64,000 nt of DNA. Origin: UBA7672 sp044224605. Lineage in GTDB: Bacteria > Pseudomonadota > Alphaproteobacteria > Caulobacterales > Hyphomonadaceae. The notes below the pieces were generated by a model that worked only from the letters and a program-made list of their open reading frames with translations, had not been told where the DNA came from and searched no databases. The stretch spans positions 100,503 to 164,502 of the forward strand of contig JBGAKC010000003.1 in the NCBI GenBank assembly GCA_044224605.1. The letters are read 5' to 3'. Position 1 is the first letter of the stretch. Each line of letters begins with the position of its first letter. A program made the translations under genes and the position numbers. Shown piece by piece: positions 26,525 through 35,360 of the stretch.

Positions 26525-28993
26525 CTAGAAACTCCCTCTCAGCGTGACGCCATAGGTTCTCGGATCGCCGGGAAGACCGGCATAGTAGCCAGAGCTCGAT
26601 CCCCCAGCTGACAGGATCTCGAAGTATTCCTCGTCGGCCAGGTTCTTGCTCCAGACGAAGACATCCCAGCCATCATCTCCCCGGAAGCCGGCGCGTGCAT
26701 TAAGCAGCGTGTAGGCGTCGATGTTGAGATAGGTCGAGGTGATGGCGCTCGAGGAGAAGTCCGAACGATAGGTTGCGTCGGCCGCGATGAAGAACTCCCC
26801 GTCGTGCTTGCCGAACGAGCCCGGCTGCGTCCACTCGCCTCCGAACGAACCCGCCCATTTCGACAGGCCCGGCAGCTTGGTGTGCGAGGCATCGAACACC
26901 GAGATCGATCCGCCCGAAAGCTCCAGCGGAGGCGGCGCGTCGGGGAAGGACACGTACTCCCCATCGGTCCAGGCCACGTTGCCATAGAAAGACAGATTGT
27001 CGCTCGCGCGCCAGTTTCCGTCGAACTCCACGCCCTGCACGCGAACCTTTTCGACATTGGCGAGATAGCCGCGAAGCACGCCCACTTGGCCATTCACGAC
27101 GTTGGCCTGGAAGCCCTCGATCTCAGTGCGATACGCCGTGATGTTGGCCGTCAGACCCGGAAGCGGCTGGGTCTTGAGGCCGATCTCGATGTGCTTCACG
27201 TTTTCCGGCTTCACGGTCGCAGCGGAGAGCGCAGGCTGGTTGCTCGCATTCAGCGGCAGGCCGTTGTTGTTGAGACCGAATGTCTTGAACGCCGTAGCAT
27301 AGGCTGCGTAGGCGTTGATCTCCGACGTCACCTCGTAGGCGATGGTGAGGTTGCCCGACACGTTGGTGTCGTCATCCGAAGCCGCATAGTTCTGCGGCGC
27401 CAGAACACTCTGCTGCAGCGCGATCAGCGCCGCGTTCGTCGTCTGCAGGCCGCCATAGGTGACAGCGGTATAGTGGCCGCTCTTTTCGTCATAGTTGAAG
27501 CGCAGGCCCGGAATGATCCGCAGCTTGTCGGTGACATTCCACTCGATCTGTCCGAACAGGGCCGCAGACGTGTGATCGATGCCGATGTCCGTCTTCTGGC
27601 CGTAGCCATCGAGCAGACCCGGCGTCTGCGCGGCGGCGTTTGGATTGAGGAGGAAGCGCCACGCGGCCGAGCCCTGCTCCTGCCGGCCGAGCGTCTTGAC
27701 CACCTGGTTGAACCAGAAGGCGCCGACGACGAATTTCAGGTCGTCATCGATCGAGCCCGCATAACGCAGCTCCTGCGACCATTGATACTGCTTCGACGGG
27801 TTCTGCGAGACCGTGGTTATCGGCAGGCCGAGGAAGTCGCGGTCGTTCGTCGGGTCCCACAGCCAGTAGCGCCAAGCCGTGATCGACGTCAGCGTACCAT
27901 TGCCTACGTCCCAGTCGACGTTCAGCGCAACGCCGCCGAGATCCTGGTAGGAGCGGTGGGGGTCAAGGTCGGTCAGGCGATCAAACGGGTTTGTGCTCGG
28001 CGGGGTGTAGTTGAAATACGCTGCCTGCGCTGCGTATTGCCGGTTAAGCGCACGCTGGGTCGGCGCAACGCCCGCGAAGATCGAAGGCGCAACGCCCGCG
28101 AAGATCGAAGCGTAACCCTTCGGCCGCTGAACCGTGTTGTCTGCAGAGAGTTTCACCCGAAGCGTGTCGATCGGCATCCAGAGCAGCTGCAACCCTGCGC
28201 CAGTATTGTTCTGGTCATTTACGTCAAAGCCGGCGTTCACATCGGTCAGCACGCCATCGCGTTGCGTGCCGGAGAGCGAAAGCCGGTAGGCCAAGGTGTC
28301 GGTGATCGGACCCGTGGTCGTCGCTTTGGCCTGAACGAATCCGTAATTGCCGAAGCTCAGCTTGACATCGGTAGACGGGTCGAACTCGGGCGCCTTGGTC
28401 GTGACGTTGATCGCCCCGGCGGTGGTGTTCTTGCCGTAGAGCGTGCCCTGAGGTCCGCGCAGCACCTCGATCTGCTCGACATCGAGGAAGTCCAGCGTCG
28501 CTGACGCCGGCCGCGCGAAATAGACGCCGTCGACATAGAGGCCGACGCCCTGTTCGATGCCGTCATTGGTGAGACCAAACGGCGCCCCGAGGCCGCGGAT
28601 GTTGATCTGGGAATTGCGCGGGTTCGTTGAATAGAACTGAACCGAGGGCACTGTCTGCGCCAGCTTGCCGGCGTTGTAGGCGCCCGAATCCGCAAGGAAG
28701 TCCTCGGTCAGCACAGCCACCGGGATCGGCACGTCCTGGACGTCTTCCTCGATCCGGCGGGCAGTGACGGTGACGCGGTCGCCCGGCTGCAGAGCGGGCG
28801 GAACCGGCTTCTGTCGCTGGTCATCGGCGCTGGGGCCAGCTTCGGCCGCGACGGTTTCAGGGGCGGGCGGCTGGTCCGGCGCGCTCTGGGCCAGAGCCGG
28901 AGCGGAGAGGAAGAACGCAAGTGCAGCAAAAGAAACACCGTAACGGATACGGTTACTCGACTGATACAGTGTTGTTTCAGCTCCGCGCGCCAT
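26525..28993 (-). CDS. TonB-dependent receptor
   Basis: The 822-residue product has a signal peptide ('FFLSAPALA-QSAP'), a disordered Pro/Ala stretch, then a plug with 'RVTVTARRIEEDVQDVPIPVAVL', 'INIRGLG' and 'IEVLRGPQGTLYGKNTTAGAINVTTKAPE', which is diagnostic for the plug domain. The barrel ends 'PRTYGVTLRGSF' with a C-terminal Phe. ATG 28993 has GGAG eight bases upstream. It resembles receptors of the iron-complex/carotenoid-cleavage type common in sphingomonads and Hyphomonadaceae. A 24-base exact tandem duplication (28062-28109) repeats eight residues, SIFAGVAP, in the barrel. Confidence 0.93.
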   Translation of the reverse strand: MARGAETTLYQSSNRIRYGVSFAALAFFLSAPALAQSAPDQPPAPETVAAEAGPSADDQRQKPVPPALQPGDRVTVTARRIEEDVQDVPIPVAVLTEDFLADSGAYNAGKLAQTVPSVQFYSTNPRNSQINIRGLGAPFGLTNDGIEQGVGLYVDGVYFARPASATLDFLDVEQIEVLRGPQGTLYGKNTTAGAINVTTKAPEFDPSTDVKLSFGNYGFVQAKATTTGPITDTLAYRLSLSGTQRDGVLTDVNAGFDVNDQNNTGAGLQLLWMPIDTLRVKLSADNTVQRPKGYASIFAGVAPSIFAGVAPTQRALNRQYAAQAAYFNYTPPSTNPFDRLTDLDPHRSYQDLGGVALNVDWDVGNGTLTSITAWRYWLWDPTNDRDFLGLPITTVSQNPSKQYQWSQELRYAGSIDDDLKFVVGAFWFNQVVKTLGRQEQGSAAWRFLLNPNAAAQTPGLLDGYGQKTDIGIDHTSAALFGQIEWNVTDKLRIIPGLRFNYDEKSGHYTAVTYGGLQTTNAALIALQQSVLAPQNYAASDDDTNVSGNLTIAYEVTSEINAYAAYATAFKTFGLNNNGLPLNASNQPALSAATVKPENVKHIEIGLKTQPLPGLTANITAYRTEIEGFQANVVNGQVGVLRGYLANVEKVRVQGVEFDGNWRASDNLSFYGNVAWTDGEYVSFPDAPPPLELSGGSISVFDASHTKLPGLSKWAGSFGGEWTQPGSFGKHDGEFFIAADATYRSDFSSSAITSTYLNIDAYTLLNARAGFRGDDGWDVFVWSKNLADEEYFEILSAGGSSSGYYAGLPGDPRTYGVTLRGSF
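28062..28109. repeat. 24-bp exact tandem duplication inside TonB receptor gene
   Basis: Two identical copies of a 24-base unit (28062-28085 and 28086-28109; each begins ggcgcaacgc and ends agatcgaa). The duplication is in frame and adds eight residues, probably in an extracellular loop. Confidence 0.9.
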
Positions 28994-29056
28994 TGCACTT
29001 ACTCCTTTAAGCGCAGCCATCCACGCGCTTGTGGGGAATATGAGAAACGTTAACAC

Positions 29057-29244
29057 GACTAATTAGGTAGTAATAATAGGCTTTAGAATTTCTGCTTGCT
29101 GGGATGGCAACACGATCCAGCAGCACTTTCGGGATGTTGAGTGGATAGCCTTACGGGCGAGGCCCGGACTGCCCCTTTCCCCTCGTGCCTCAAGCCCCCA
29201 CGTGATAGCCTTCCTTCACGTTCAACAGCCCAGAGGAAACCGCC
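29057..29244. other. Divergent promoter region between TonB receptor and rsfS
   Basis: Its first 35 or so bases are unusually AT-rich for this genome and include the palindrome CTAATTAG; this stretch probably holds the TonB-receptor promoter. The remainder is upstream of rsfS and contains an in-frame TAG (29206-29208) that bounds the rsfS start. Confidence 0.5.
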
Positions 29245-29679
29245 CTGTCTGCAGTTCGCCGCTCCAAGTCCGGCAAGAGTTCTGACTCCCAGCCGGTCTC
29301 CGCACCGCCCGCGCCGGCCGCACCTGATCCGCTCGAACTGGCCGCCCTGGTTGCCCAGCAGCTCGAAGACGACAAGGCCGAGAACATCCTGAACATCCCG
29401 CTCGCCGGAAAATCGCCGATGGCTGACGCCATGGTGGTCGCGAGCGGCCGCTCGGCGCGTCACGTCGCGGCGTTGGCCGACAAGGTGCATCGCAAGCTGA
29501 AAGAGCTCGGCGCATCCAAGGTGAGCGTCGAAGGCCTGCCGAACGCCGACTGGGTGCTGATCGATGGCGGCGACATCATCGTCCACATCTTCCGGCCGGA
29601 AGTGCGCGAGTTCTACAACCTCGAGCGCATCTGGGCGTCCGACGCCCCGCCGGCCGCCCGCGCCGCCACAGCCAACTAG
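29245..29679 (+). CDS. rsfS: Ribosomal silencing factor RsfS, apparent CTG start
   Basis: The predicted 144-residue protein has the RsfS/Iojap core 'VAQQLEDDKAENILNIPLAGKSPMADAMVVASGRSARHVAALADKV' and 'LPNADWVLIDGGDIIVHIFRPEVREFYNLERIW'. The first in-frame ATG (29419) would delete the first half of the domain ('LEDDKAENI...LAGKS'). The frame is open back to a TAG at 29206, and between them there is no ATG, GTG or TTG. CTG at 29245 lies seven bases after AGAGGA (29232-29237), an ideal SD, so I take it as the start. RsfS binds uL14 and blocks subunit joining in starvation. It precedes rlmH by 12 bases. Confidence 0.88.
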   Translation: MSAVRRSKSGKSSDSQPVSAPPAPAAPDPLELAALVAQQLEDDKAENILNIPLAGKSPMADAMVVASGRSARHVAALADKVHRKLKELGASKVSVEGLPNADWVLIDGGDIIVHIFRPEVREFYNLERIWASDAPPAARAATAN

Positions 29680-29691
29680 CGCGACCGTCCC

Positions 29692-30147
29692 TTGCGTATC
29701 CGCATCCTCTGCGTCGGCCGCATGAAGGACGGGCCGGAGCGCGAGCTCGTGGACGACTATCTCGCGCGCGCGCAGAAGAGCGGGAAGCAGCTCGGCTATC
29801 GCGCCGTCGAGGAAATCGAGATCCCCTCATCCTCAAAGGAAGACGAGGGAACGCGCCTGCTGGCCAAACACTCCGGCATCCTCATCCGCCTCGATGAGCG
29901 CGGCGAGGCCTGGACCTCGCAGGACCTGTCAAAGCGCCTCGCGCGCTGGCGCGACGCCGGCGAGGACGCCGTCAGCTTCGTGATCGGCGGCGCAGACGGA
30001 ACCTCGCCTGCCGTGGCCGCCGCCGCACGCCACACCATCAGTTTCGGCATCCAGACCTGGCCCCACCGCCTTGTCCGGGTGCTGATCGCAGAACAGGTCT
30101 ACCGCGCCCTTTCGATCGAGGCCGGATCACCCTACCACCGGGAATAA
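29692..30147 (+). CDS. rlmH: 23S rRNA (pseudouridine1915-N3)-methyltransferase, TTG start
   Basis: The 151-residue SPOUT methyltransferase begins at TTG 29692: 'RIRILCVGRMKDGPERELVDDYLARA'. SAM-binding knot residues are in 'SFVIGGADG', and the C-terminus is the highly conserved 'WPHRLVRVLIAEQVYRALSIEAGSPYHRE'. It methylates pseudouridine 1915 in helix 69 of 23S rRNA. Stop and next start share one base (TAATG), linking it to the EnvC-like gene. Confidence 0.95.
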   Translation: MRIRILCVGRMKDGPERELVDDYLARAQKSGKQLGYRAVEEIEIPSSSKEDEGTRLLAKHSGILIRLDERGEAWTSQDLSKRLARWRDAGEDAVSFVIGGADGTSPAVAAAARHTISFGIQTWPHRLVRVLIAEQVYRALSIEAGSPYHRE

Positions 30148-31355
30148 TGCGTAGGCTCGCCTTGGCCCTGATGCTGCTCGCCACGCCCGCCCTGGCCCAG
30201 TCCCGCGCGGCCCCGAAGAGCTTTACCCAGGACGATCTCAAGAAGGCTGAAGCCGCCCGCGACGCCGCCGTCGCCCGCCTTAAACAGCTTGAGGCCAAGT
30301 CCAGCGCTGTCGCGCGCGACTTGTCCGAGATCGACACCGACCTGATCGCCGCCGCCTCCGACTCGACCGCCCGCGAGGAAGCCGCCTACGCCGCCGAGGA
30401 ACGGCTGATGATCCTTGCCGACGAGACGGAAACCGCCTCCAGCGCCCTCTCCGCGGACCAGGCCGCGCTTGATGATCTGCTTGCCGCCCTGATGACATTC
30501 GGCTCGCGCAAACCGCCCGCGCTCGCCACCAGCCCGGAAGACTCCGCCGCCGCGATCCGTGCCGCGATCCTGATGTCGGACGCCGCCCCCGCTCTCTCCC
30601 AGCGCGCCGCCGAACTGAAACAGCAGATCGACACGCTCAATCGTCTCGCCGCCGAAACGCGCCAGCAACAGGCCAACCTTGCCTCCGCCACTGGCGCCCT
30701 CTCTGCGCGGCGCGAAGAGATCAACGCGCTTGCCGCGGAGAAACGCCGCGCCCTAGCCGCGCTTGCTGCTGAAACCGACGCCGCCCGCGCTGAGTCCAAA
30801 CGCCTCGCCGATGAAGCGCAGACCCTGCGCGACCTGCTCGACAAACTCGCCAAAGCCGCTCCCGCAAAACCGTCAGTGAAGCCTCCGTCCGGCAAGCCGG
30901 CGGCGAAGCCCTCAACCAAGCCTTCGACCACGCCCGGGAAACCGTCTGCCGCCGTCGCCGCCAAGCCGCCCGCAGCCCCAGGAACGCCCGTCCAGCCCGC
31001 CGTCGGAACCCGGCTCCACCGCTTCGGTCAGACAATCGATGGCGCAAAGCAGGAAGGCCTGACGCTCGCCACCCGCGCCGCCGCCCAGGTGGTCGCCCCG
31101 CTGGACGCCCGGGTGCAGTATTCCGGAGTTTTCCGCTCCTACGGTCAGATGGTCATCCTCGACGTCGGCAATGACGTACTTGTGGTGGTTGCCGGCCTTG
31201 ACGCCCTTTATCCCGAAGCGGGACAGTGGGTTCTGGCCGGCGAGCCCATAGGCCGCATGGCCGACCGGAAGTCGCCATCTCCAGAACTTTATCTGGAAGT
31301 AAGGCGAAGGGGTCAGCCTGTGGACCCTGAGAAATGGCTTGGTCAGCGCAGTTGA
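30147..31355 (+). CDS. EnvC-like murein hydrolase activator (degenerate LytM)
   Basis: The 402-residue product has a signal peptide (MRRLALALMLLATPALA-Q), a long Ala/Glu/Arg coiled coil (about 25-230), a Lys/Pro linker (about 232-275), and a C-terminal LytM/M23 fold ('VVAPLDARVQYSGVFRSYGQMVILDVGNDVLVVVAGLDALYPEAGQWVLAGEPIGRM', 'ELYLEVRRRGQPVDPEKWL'). The zinc ligands of active M23 peptidases (H-x3-D and H-x-H) are not there: the H-x-H region reads 'VVAGLD'. It should therefore be an amidase activator like E. coli EnvC rather than an enzyme. It is coupled to rlmH and precedes ctpA, the usual alphaproteobacterial order. Confidence 0.88.
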   Translation: MRRLALALMLLATPALAQSRAAPKSFTQDDLKKAEAARDAAVARLKQLEAKSSAVARDLSEIDTDLIAAASDSTAREEAAYAAEERLMILADETETASSALSADQAALDDLLAALMTFGSRKPPALATSPEDSAAAIRAAILMSDAAPALSQRAAELKQQIDTLNRLAAETRQQQANLASATGALSARREEINALAAEKRRALAALAAETDAARAESKRLADEAQTLRDLLDKLAKAAPAKPSVKPPSGKPAAKPSTKPSTTPGKPSAAVAAKPPAAPGTPVQPAVGTRLHRFGQTIDGAKQEGLTLATRAAAQVVAPLDARVQYSGVFRSYGQMVILDVGNDVLVVVAGLDALYPEAGQWVLAGEPIGRMADRKSPSPELYLEVRRRGQPVDPEKWLGQRS

Positions 31356-31492
31356 AGGTTGTCCGACGCCTTCAGCCCTGCGGCGAACTGTAGTGCCTAA
31401 AGTCGCCCGGATAGGTCTCAATTTTGTTGAGTTCCGCGCAGATGAAGGCAAAGTAACGGTCGGCGGGACTCTTGTCAGAGGAGCAGCGCGAC

Positions 31493-32857
31493 ATGCGCAA
31501 GTGGTTGTTGGGCCCGATTATCGGCGCGGGCCTGTTGGGAGCCACGCTTGGCGTCTCGGCCTTCGCGGTCACGACGAACTCAACCGCGTCCGAGAAACGC
31601 GCGCAGACTTTCAAGCATCTCGAACTGTTCGCCGAGATTGTCGCCAAGGCCCAGGCCAACTACGTCACCGAATTCGATGAAGGCGAGGCGATCGAAGCCG
31701 CGATCAACGGCATGCTGGCCTCGCTCGACCCGCACTCCAGTTACCTTGATCCGGACGACTTCAAGGACATGCAGGCCCAAACCTCCGGCGAATACGGCGG
31801 CCTCGGCATCGAGGTCACCGCGCAGGACGGCTTCGTGAAGGTCGTTTCGCCGATGGACGGCACGCCCGCCTCGCGCGCCGGCATCAAGTCCGGCGACTAC
31901 CTCACCGCCATCGACGGCAAGTCGATCGTCGGTCTGCCGCTTAACGACGCCGTGAAGCAGATGCGCGGCGCGGTCGGCTCCAACATCGCCGTCACCGTCG
32001 TGCGCGAGAATGTCGAACCGTTCGATGTTAGCCTTACCCGTGAAGTCATCCGCCCCGAAGTTGTGAAGTCGAAAACCGTCGGCAATGATGTCGGCTACAT
32101 CCGCATCACCACCTTCAACGAGCAGACCGTGAAGGCGCTCGACAAGGCCATCGAGAACGTTCGCAAGGGCCCGCTGAAAGGCCTCGTGCTCGACCTGCGC
32201 GACAACCCGGGCGGCCTGCTCGAAGCCTCGATCGAAGTGACGTCCCGCTTCGTCAACGGCGGCGAAGTCGTCTCCACGCGCGGCCGTCACGACATCGACT
32301 CCAAGCGCTACAACGCCGTGCGCGCCGCCCGCTTCCCGGACCAGCTGCCGGTCGTGGTGCTTGTGAACAACGGCTCGGCTTCGGCTGCCGAAATCGTCGC
32401 GGGCGCCCTGCAGGACCGCCAGCGCGCGGTCGTCATGGGCGTGACCTCGTTCGGCAAAGGTTCGGTGCAGACTGTTCTGCCGCTTGGCCCCAACAAGGGC
32501 GCGATGCGTCTTACCACGTCGCGCTACTACACGCCGTCGGGCCGCTCGATCCAGGGCGCCGGCATTGACCCCGACTTCGAGGTCGCCGCCGTCCGCCTGT
32601 CCGACAAGGACATCGCCGAGCTCAAGACGCGCGCCGCGCGCTACAGCGAAGCGGCCCTGCCTCACGCGCTGGAGAACGAACAGGGCGCCGAGCGCAAGCC
32701 GCCGCACGTTCCGGCTGACATGCCGCCAGCCGAGTACAAGGGCGAGGACTACCAGCTCGACCAGGCGATCGCGCTGATCCACGCCGGCAAGGCCGTTCCG
32801 AAGCCGCGGACCACCACGGCCGCGGCCGCTCCGGCCCCCGCCACGACGACGCCGTAG
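31493..32857 (+). CDS. ctpA: Carboxy-terminal processing protease (S41 family)
   Basis: The 454-residue product has an N-terminal signal/anchor (residues 5-27), a cap helix region with 'YVTEFDEGEAIEAAINGMLASLDPHSSYLDP', a PDZ domain (about 98-180, 'YGGLGIEV', 'SPMDGTPASRAGIKSGDYLTAIDGKSI') and the S41 catalytic core: 'GLVLDLRDNPGGLL', Ser in 'NNGSASAAEI' (about 293-301) and Lys322 in 'FGKGSVQT'. It cleaves envelope proteins near their C-termini. ATG 31493 has AGAGGAG upstream; a TTG at 31472 is less likely. Adjacent EnvC-like activator suggests a joint role in peptidoglycan hydrolase control (inference). Confidence 0.94.
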   Translation: MRKWLLGPIIGAGLLGATLGVSAFAVTTNSTASEKRAQTFKHLELFAEIVAKAQANYVTEFDEGEAIEAAINGMLASLDPHSSYLDPDDFKDMQAQTSGEYGGLGIEVTAQDGFVKVVSPMDGTPASRAGIKSGDYLTAIDGKSIVGLPLNDAVKQMRGAVGSNIAVTVVRENVEPFDVSLTREVIRPEVVKSKTVGNDVGYIRITTFNEQTVKALDKAIENVRKGPLKGLVLDLRDNPGGLLEASIEVTSRFVNGGEVVSTRGRHDIDSKRYNAVRAARFPDQLPVVVLVNNGSASAAEIVAGALQDRQRAVVMGVTSFGKGSVQTVLPLGPNKGAMRLTTSRYYTPSGRSIQGAGIDPDFEVAAVRLSDKDIAELKTRAARYSEAALPHALENEQGAERKPPHVPADMPPAEYKGEDYQLDQAIALIHAGKAVPKPRTTTAAAAPAPATTTP

Positions 32858-32878
32858 GTTTTCGACAACTCTTCCTTT

Positions 32879-32910
32879 AAGGCCCGGACCTGCGCCGGGC
32901 CTTTTCGTTT
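32879..32910 (+). terminator. Intrinsic terminator after ctpA
   Basis: AAGGCCCGG / CCGGGCCTT arms with a seven-base loop (32879-32903), then TTCGTTT; 22 bases after the ctpA stop. Confidence 0.8.
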
Positions 32911-33074
32911 CGGCTGGCGGTAACACCTGCGACTGGGTGACTCTTGCCCTATGTGGCAAATTCCCCAACGTTTACAGCCTCATCATCGACCAAACCGCCG
33001 CAACCGCGTTACCGCGTTCTTAACGTTACGTGGCCAAGGTTCGCCTGTTGGGTCGGGTGTCTGTGAGGACATGC

Positions 33075-34241
33075 ATGTCTGCGTCAAAAACGTCTGACGG
33101 TTCCGCGCTTCGCACTGGCCTGAGCCATGTCGCGCTCAGCCTCGCCGCCTTCGGCACGCTTGCAGCCGGCGCCATCGGCTCGGCTTTGCTGTTCGGCGAC
33201 GCCGACGCCGGCAGCCCGCGCATCGACCTCGTCCTCCTGCCCGACCAGAACGGCCCACCGCCGCTCCTCAAGAACCGTCTTTCGCCTGAAGCGCTGAACG
33301 AGGCTGCCGCCAAGCCCAGCCTCGGCGTCGAATACGACGATACGATCTCCGATGGCGGCGGCGATGGCGGCGAAGCCAACATGACCGTGACCGAGATCGC
33401 GACCAATTCCACGACGACCGCCGCCGCTCTGCCGCGCGCGCCGCTCGCCGGCTTTTTCGAGCGCACATCCGCCGGCGACCTGCCGAAGATCGGCCCCGAT
33501 GGCCGCACGCCCGCCGAAGCCTATGCCCGTCCGTTCGCTGGTCCCGCCGGCACGCCGAAAATCTCGCTCATCGTCGGCGGCCTCGGCATGACGCAGAAGC
33601 ATACGCTCGCCGCGATCAATGAACTGCCGCCGGAAGTGACGCTGTCCTTCGTGCCCTACGCCAACGACCTGCAGGGCTGGATCAACAAGGCCCGCGCTGC
33701 CGGCCACGAGGTCCTGCTGGAGCTTCCGATGGAAGCCTACGACTATCCGAACGTCGACACCGGCCCGCAGACGCTTGTCACCTCAGCCAAGGCTGAAGAG
33801 AACGTGCGCCGCCTCAGCATCCTGCTCGGCAAGGCCACCGGCTATTTTGGCGTCACCAACTATCAGGGCGCCAAGTTCGCGACCGACAGCGCCGCCGCCA
33901 CGCCGGTGATGAAGGCCCTCAAGGATCGCGGCCTCGTCTTCCTGCATGATGGCGCCGCCGCGCGCTCGGTCCTGCCGCAGGTCGCCGACCAGACCGGCCT
34001 CGACTTCACGATCGCTGACCGCATCGTCGACGCCGAACTCTCGGCCGACGCGATCGACCGCGAACTCCTCGCCCTCGAAGCGCTCGCCATCCAGAACGGC
34101 AAGGCCATCGGCGTCGGATTCGCCTACCCGGTCACGATCGAGCAGTTCCGCGTGTGGGCCGAAGGCCTCAAGGCCAAGGGCTACCAGCTCGCGCCGGCGT
34201 CGGCTTCAGCCGGCGTGGCGGCGCGTGGCGGCAAGCCGTGA
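33075..34241 (+). CDS. Divergent polysaccharide deacetylase family protein (YibQ/DUF610)
   Basis: The 388-residue product has an N-terminal membrane segment (about residues 15-42), a variable low-complexity linker (to about 150), and the divergent polysaccharide deacetylase domain: 'ISLIVGGLGMTQKHTLAAINELPPEVTLSFVPYANDLQGWINKARAAGHEVLLELPMEAYDYPNVDTGPQTL', 'GYFGVTNYQGAKF', 'DRGLVFLHDGAAARS'. The metal-binding residues of true NodB-type enzymes are changed in this family and its substrate is unknown. ATG 33075 follows GAGGA; GTG 33030 is an alternative. It sits between ctpA and rppH in the conserved order, and its stop overlaps rppH. Confidence 0.9.
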   Translation: MSASKTSDGSALRTGLSHVALSLAAFGTLAAGAIGSALLFGDADAGSPRIDLVLLPDQNGPPPLLKNRLSPEALNEAAAKPSLGVEYDDTISDGGGDGGEANMTVTEIATNSTTTAAALPRAPLAGFFERTSAGDLPKIGPDGRTPAEAYARPFAGPAGTPKISLIVGGLGMTQKHTLAAINELPPEVTLSFVPYANDLQGWINKARAAGHEVLLELPMEAYDYPNVDTGPQTLVTSAKAEENVRRLSILLGKATGYFGVTNYQGAKFATDSAAATPVMKALKDRGLVFLHDGAAARSVLPQVADQTGLDFTIADRIVDAELSADAIDRELLALEALAIQNGKAIGVGFAYPVTIEQFRVWAEGLKAKGYQLAPASASAGVAARGGKP

Positions 34242-34756
34242 TCGACAAGGCCCTCCCCGAACAGGGCGGGCGCGATCCATCGCTCTATCGGCCGAATGTC
34301 GGCCTCGCGATCTTCTCGAAGAAGGGACATGTCTGGGTCGGCCGCCGCGCTGGCGTTCGCAAGGACGAAGGACGCTATGCCTGGCAGATGCCGCAGGGCG
34401 GGATCGATCGCGGCGAGACGCCCGTTCAGGCCGCCATCCGCGAACTCGGTGAGGAAACTGGCCTCAAGGTCAAACACGTCGAACTGTTGGAAGAGCTCGA
34501 ACCCTGGCTGTTCTACGACTTCCCACCCGCGCTGAAGGCCAAGCTTGCCGGCCCCTATTTCGGCCAGCGCCAGAAATGGTTCGCCTACCGCTTCATCGGC
34601 TCCGACACCGACGTCCGCCTCGACGATCACTCGCCGGAATTCGAAGCCTGGAAATGGGCCGCGCTCGAAGACGCGCCCGGCCTGGTGATCCCGTTCAAGG
34701 CCGCCGTCTACGCCGAAGTCGCGAAACGCTTCGCGAAATGGGCCGAGCCGGTCTGA
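34238..34756 (+). CDS. rppH: RNA pyrophosphohydrolase (Nudix), GTG start
   Basis: The 172-residue product has the RppH N-terminus 'YRPNVGLAIFSKKGHVWVGRRAG' and a complete Nudix box, 'GGIDRGETPVQAAIRELGEETGL' (G-x5-E-x7-REUxEExGU). The C-terminus 'EFEAWKWAALEDAPGLVIPFKAAVYAEVAKRF' is typical of RppH. It removes pyrophosphate from 5' triphosphate RNA ends, triggering decay. GTG 34238 overlaps the upstream stop (GTGA). Confidence 0.94.
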   Translation: MIDKALPEQGGRDPSLYRPNVGLAIFSKKGHVWVGRRAGVRKDEGRYAWQMPQGGIDRGETPVQAAIRELGEETGLKVKHVELLEELEPWLFYDFPPALKAKLAGPYFGQRQKWFAYRFIGSDTDVRLDDHSPEFEAWKWAALEDAPGLVIPFKAAVYAEVAKRFAKWAEPV

Positions 34757-34862
34757 TCTTCGACCGCCGGGCGTCTGCCCTGCAGTCGCGCGCAAGCACG
34801 AACGGCTTCAACAACAGGACAGGATGAGAGATCTGCCGAACAGGCGCCCGGCGGTCCCCGGC

Positions 34863-35285
34863 TTAGTGCGCGGTCTGGCCGACGGCAGCGCGCAGAGCTT
34901 CCAGATAGGTCAGGCGTTCGGCGGCGCGGGTGCGGCGCGCCTCGTCGCCCGGATCGGTCGCGTCCGACTTCGTCTTCGCGATGTCCGCATCAAGCGCAGC
35001 GACATCGACATCCGCCAGGCGAACCGCTTCTTCCGCGAGGATGGTGAGTCCGGCCGGCGTCACGTCAGCGAAGCCGCCGCGCACGAACACAGGCGTCACG
35101 CCCGAAGCTTCATGGATGCGAACGACGCCCGGCTTCAGCACGGTCATGAACGGCCCATGCTTCGGCAGGACGCCGAACTCGCCCTCAACGCCGGGAGCAT
35201 CGACCTGGTTCACTTCGCCGGAGAACAGCTCGCGCTCAGGCGAAACCAGCGAGAAATTGAGCGTGTCGGCCACGGCGGACTCCAT
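34863..35285 (-). CDS. atpC: ATP synthase F1 epsilon subunit
   Basis: The 140-residue product has the epsilon beta-sandwich ('LNFSLVSPERELFSGEVNQVDAPGVEGEFGVLPKHGPFMTVLKPGVV', 'FVRGGFADVTPAGLTILAEEAV') and a C-terminal helical pair ('RTRAAERLTYLEALRAAVGQ'). It links F1 to the c-ring and can inhibit ATP hydrolysis. It converges on rppH. In most bacteria atpC follows atpD directly; here three genes and a terminator-like hairpin separate them. Confidence 0.95.
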   Translation of the reverse strand: MESAVADTLNFSLVSPERELFSGEVNQVDAPGVEGEFGVLPKHGPFMTVLKPGVVRIHEASGVTPVFVRGGFADVTPAGLTILAEEAVRLADVDVAALDADIAKTKSDATDPGDEARRTRAAERLTYLEALRAAVGQTAH

Positions 35286-35360
35286 CTGTCGGGCAGGGGT
35301 CTATCAGGCCTGAACCCCTTGTAAAGGCGGCGACTTGCCAGGCGACGCGGTCTGGCGAAA

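Noticed and set aside
26804..28504. 566-codon plus-strand frame over the second TonB receptor.
   Set aside because: Antisense to a clear TonB receptor.
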